DNA of 7,413 bases from Myxococcales bacterium (lineage in GTDB: Bacteria > Myxococcota > Myxococcia > Myxococcales > Myxococcaceae). This document shows positions 6,561-7,413 of the stretch, in pieces. Below the pieces are notes generated by a model. It was not told the origin of the DNA, did not search any database, and saw nothing but the letters and a program-made list of their open reading frames with translations. Each line of letters starts with the position of its first letter. Positions within the stretch are counted from its first letter, which is position 1. The position numbers and the translations under genes were made by a program. The stretch is from assembly GCA_009885595.1 (NCBI GenBank), contig VFKJ01000600.1, positions 1 through 7,413 on the forward strand, written 5' to 3'.

Positions 6561-7413
6561 TCAGTACCCGCTGTTGTCGTAGTACCCAGCCTGCGCCACC
6601 GGCCGACCCTTCAACTCCGCCGCGCGCCGCATCATCTGAACGAAGTCCATCCGCTCGCGATCGCCGTTCGTCGCGCCCGCCGCGAGCTCGGCGATCGCCG
6701 AGAGGCTCCAGCTGCCGATGGCATTTCCACGCAGGGTGTCCGCCCCCAGCGCGACCGCCGAAGCGAAGCGCAGGTCGCCCCCCGCTTCCTCGAACGCGCG
6801 CGACACCGCACCGCGAACGATGGGCTGATTCACCTCGAACACCTCGCGCGAGTCCGGCAGCTGCCCGCGCACCGCGACGCGGCCCAGCGCGCCGCTCGCC
6901 GAGGTGAGCGTCACCTCGTACAGCGCGGTGACGGTGTGGCCCGAGCCGAGCTCGCCCGCGTCGACCTGGTCGTTGCGGAAATCGGCGTCGGCGATGGCGC
7001 GGTTCTCGTAGCCGAGCAGGCGATAGCTCGAGACCACCTTCGGATCGAACGTCACCTGCACCTTCACGTCCTTGGCGATGACCTCGAGGGTGCCCATGAG
7101 CTGCTGGCGAAAGGCCTTGTCGATCGCCTGCTGGGAGTCGACGTAGAGCGCCTGCCCGTTCCCCTTGTCGGCGAGCTGCTCGAGCGCGCCGCCCTGGTAG
7201 TTGCCCAGCCCGAAGCCGACGGTGGTGAGGGTGACGCCTTCTTCGACGTGCGCGTGCACGGCGGCGAGCATCTGGTCGGGCGTGAGGTTGGGGCCGATGT
7301 TGGTGTCACCGTCGGTGAGCACGATCACCCGGGTGGTGGTGCCGCGCTGCACCTGGCCGACCGCGAGCTGGTAGGCGAGCTCCATGCCCGAGCCCATGCT
7401 GGTGCCGCCGCCG
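6561..7413 (-). CDS. von Willebrand factor type A (YfbK-like) protein, 5' end outside window
   Basis: The C-terminal 283 residues of a VWA protein; the start lies beyond the right edge. The visible part opens with GGGTSMGSGMELAYQLA, the second metal-ion-dependent adhesion site motif, followed by VIVLTDGDTNIG containing the Asp that usually completes the magnesium site (visible residue 34), and VTLTTVGFGLGNYQGGALEQ. After LYVDSQQAIDKAFRQQL comes the region characteristic of YfbK-type proteins (KDVKVQVTFDPKVVSSYRLL, then GYENRAIADADFRND and GHTVTALYEV), and the end is GYYDNSGY. Such proteins are generally exported or lipid-anchored with a von Willebrand N-terminal domain; that part is not visible here. 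It appears to be the promoter-proximal gene, within this window, of a four-gene run. The role is unknown, probably protein binding at the envelope. Confidence 0.95.
   Translation of the reverse strand, partial: GGGTSMGSGMELAYQLAVGQVQRGTTTRVIVLTDGDTNIGPNLTPDQMLAAVHAHVEEGVTLTTVGFGLGNYQGGALEQLADKGNGQALYVDSQQAIDKAFRQQLMGTLEVIAKDVKVQVTFDPKVVSSYRLLGYENRAIADADFRNDQVDAGELGSGHTVTALYEVTLTSASGALGRVAVRGQLPDSREVFEVNQPIVRGAVSRAFEEAGGDLRFASAVALGADTLRGNAIGSWSLSAIAELAAGATNGDRERMDFVQMMRRAAELKGRPVAQAGYYDNSGY

Overview
The window is uniformly GC-rich with strong G/C preference at third codon positions, and long spurious antisense frames run across most genes. Gene content (ProA, a small TPR protein, a B12-type radical SAM protein, a YfbK-type von Willebrand A protein and a lipoprotein with Fn3-like segments) fits a predatory or soil deltaproteobacterium of the Myxococcota. 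That placement is inference from style and content; no taxonomic marker is present.

Layout. The left edge holds proA (gamma-glutamyl phosphate reductase, minus strand, lacking only its last few codons). Directly upstream of it, with a 4-base ATGA stop/start overlap, is a small minus-strand gene for a probable exported 99-residue protein that I do not recognise. A 453-base divergent intergenic region follows (1519-1971). It is the most unusual non-coding stretch: a 178-bp imperfect inverted repeat whose core is two AT-rich 20-bp palindromes of the form ACGTAATC-N4-GATTACGT. On its right a small TPR protein is read on the plus strand (1972-2289).

The rest of the window is four minus-strand genes in a probable operon, read from right to left: a von Willebrand A/YfbK-like protein (5' end outside the window), a 519-residue lipoprotein ending in a histidine-phosphatase-like domain, a membrane-anchored strictosidine-synthase/APMAP-like beta-propeller, and a B12-binding-type radical SAM enzyme. 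Gaps are 34, 28 and 53 bases. The last gene converges on the TPR gene with only 10 bases between the stops.

How they work together. ProA is proline biosynthesis; proB is not visible here and could lie beyond the left edge. The four-gene cluster mixes cell-envelope or exported proteins (VWA, lipoprotein phosphatase, anchored propeller) with a cytoplasmic radical SAM enzyme. I cannot assign it a known pathway. No rRNA, tRNA, CRISPR array, transposase or convincing intrinsic terminator was seen.
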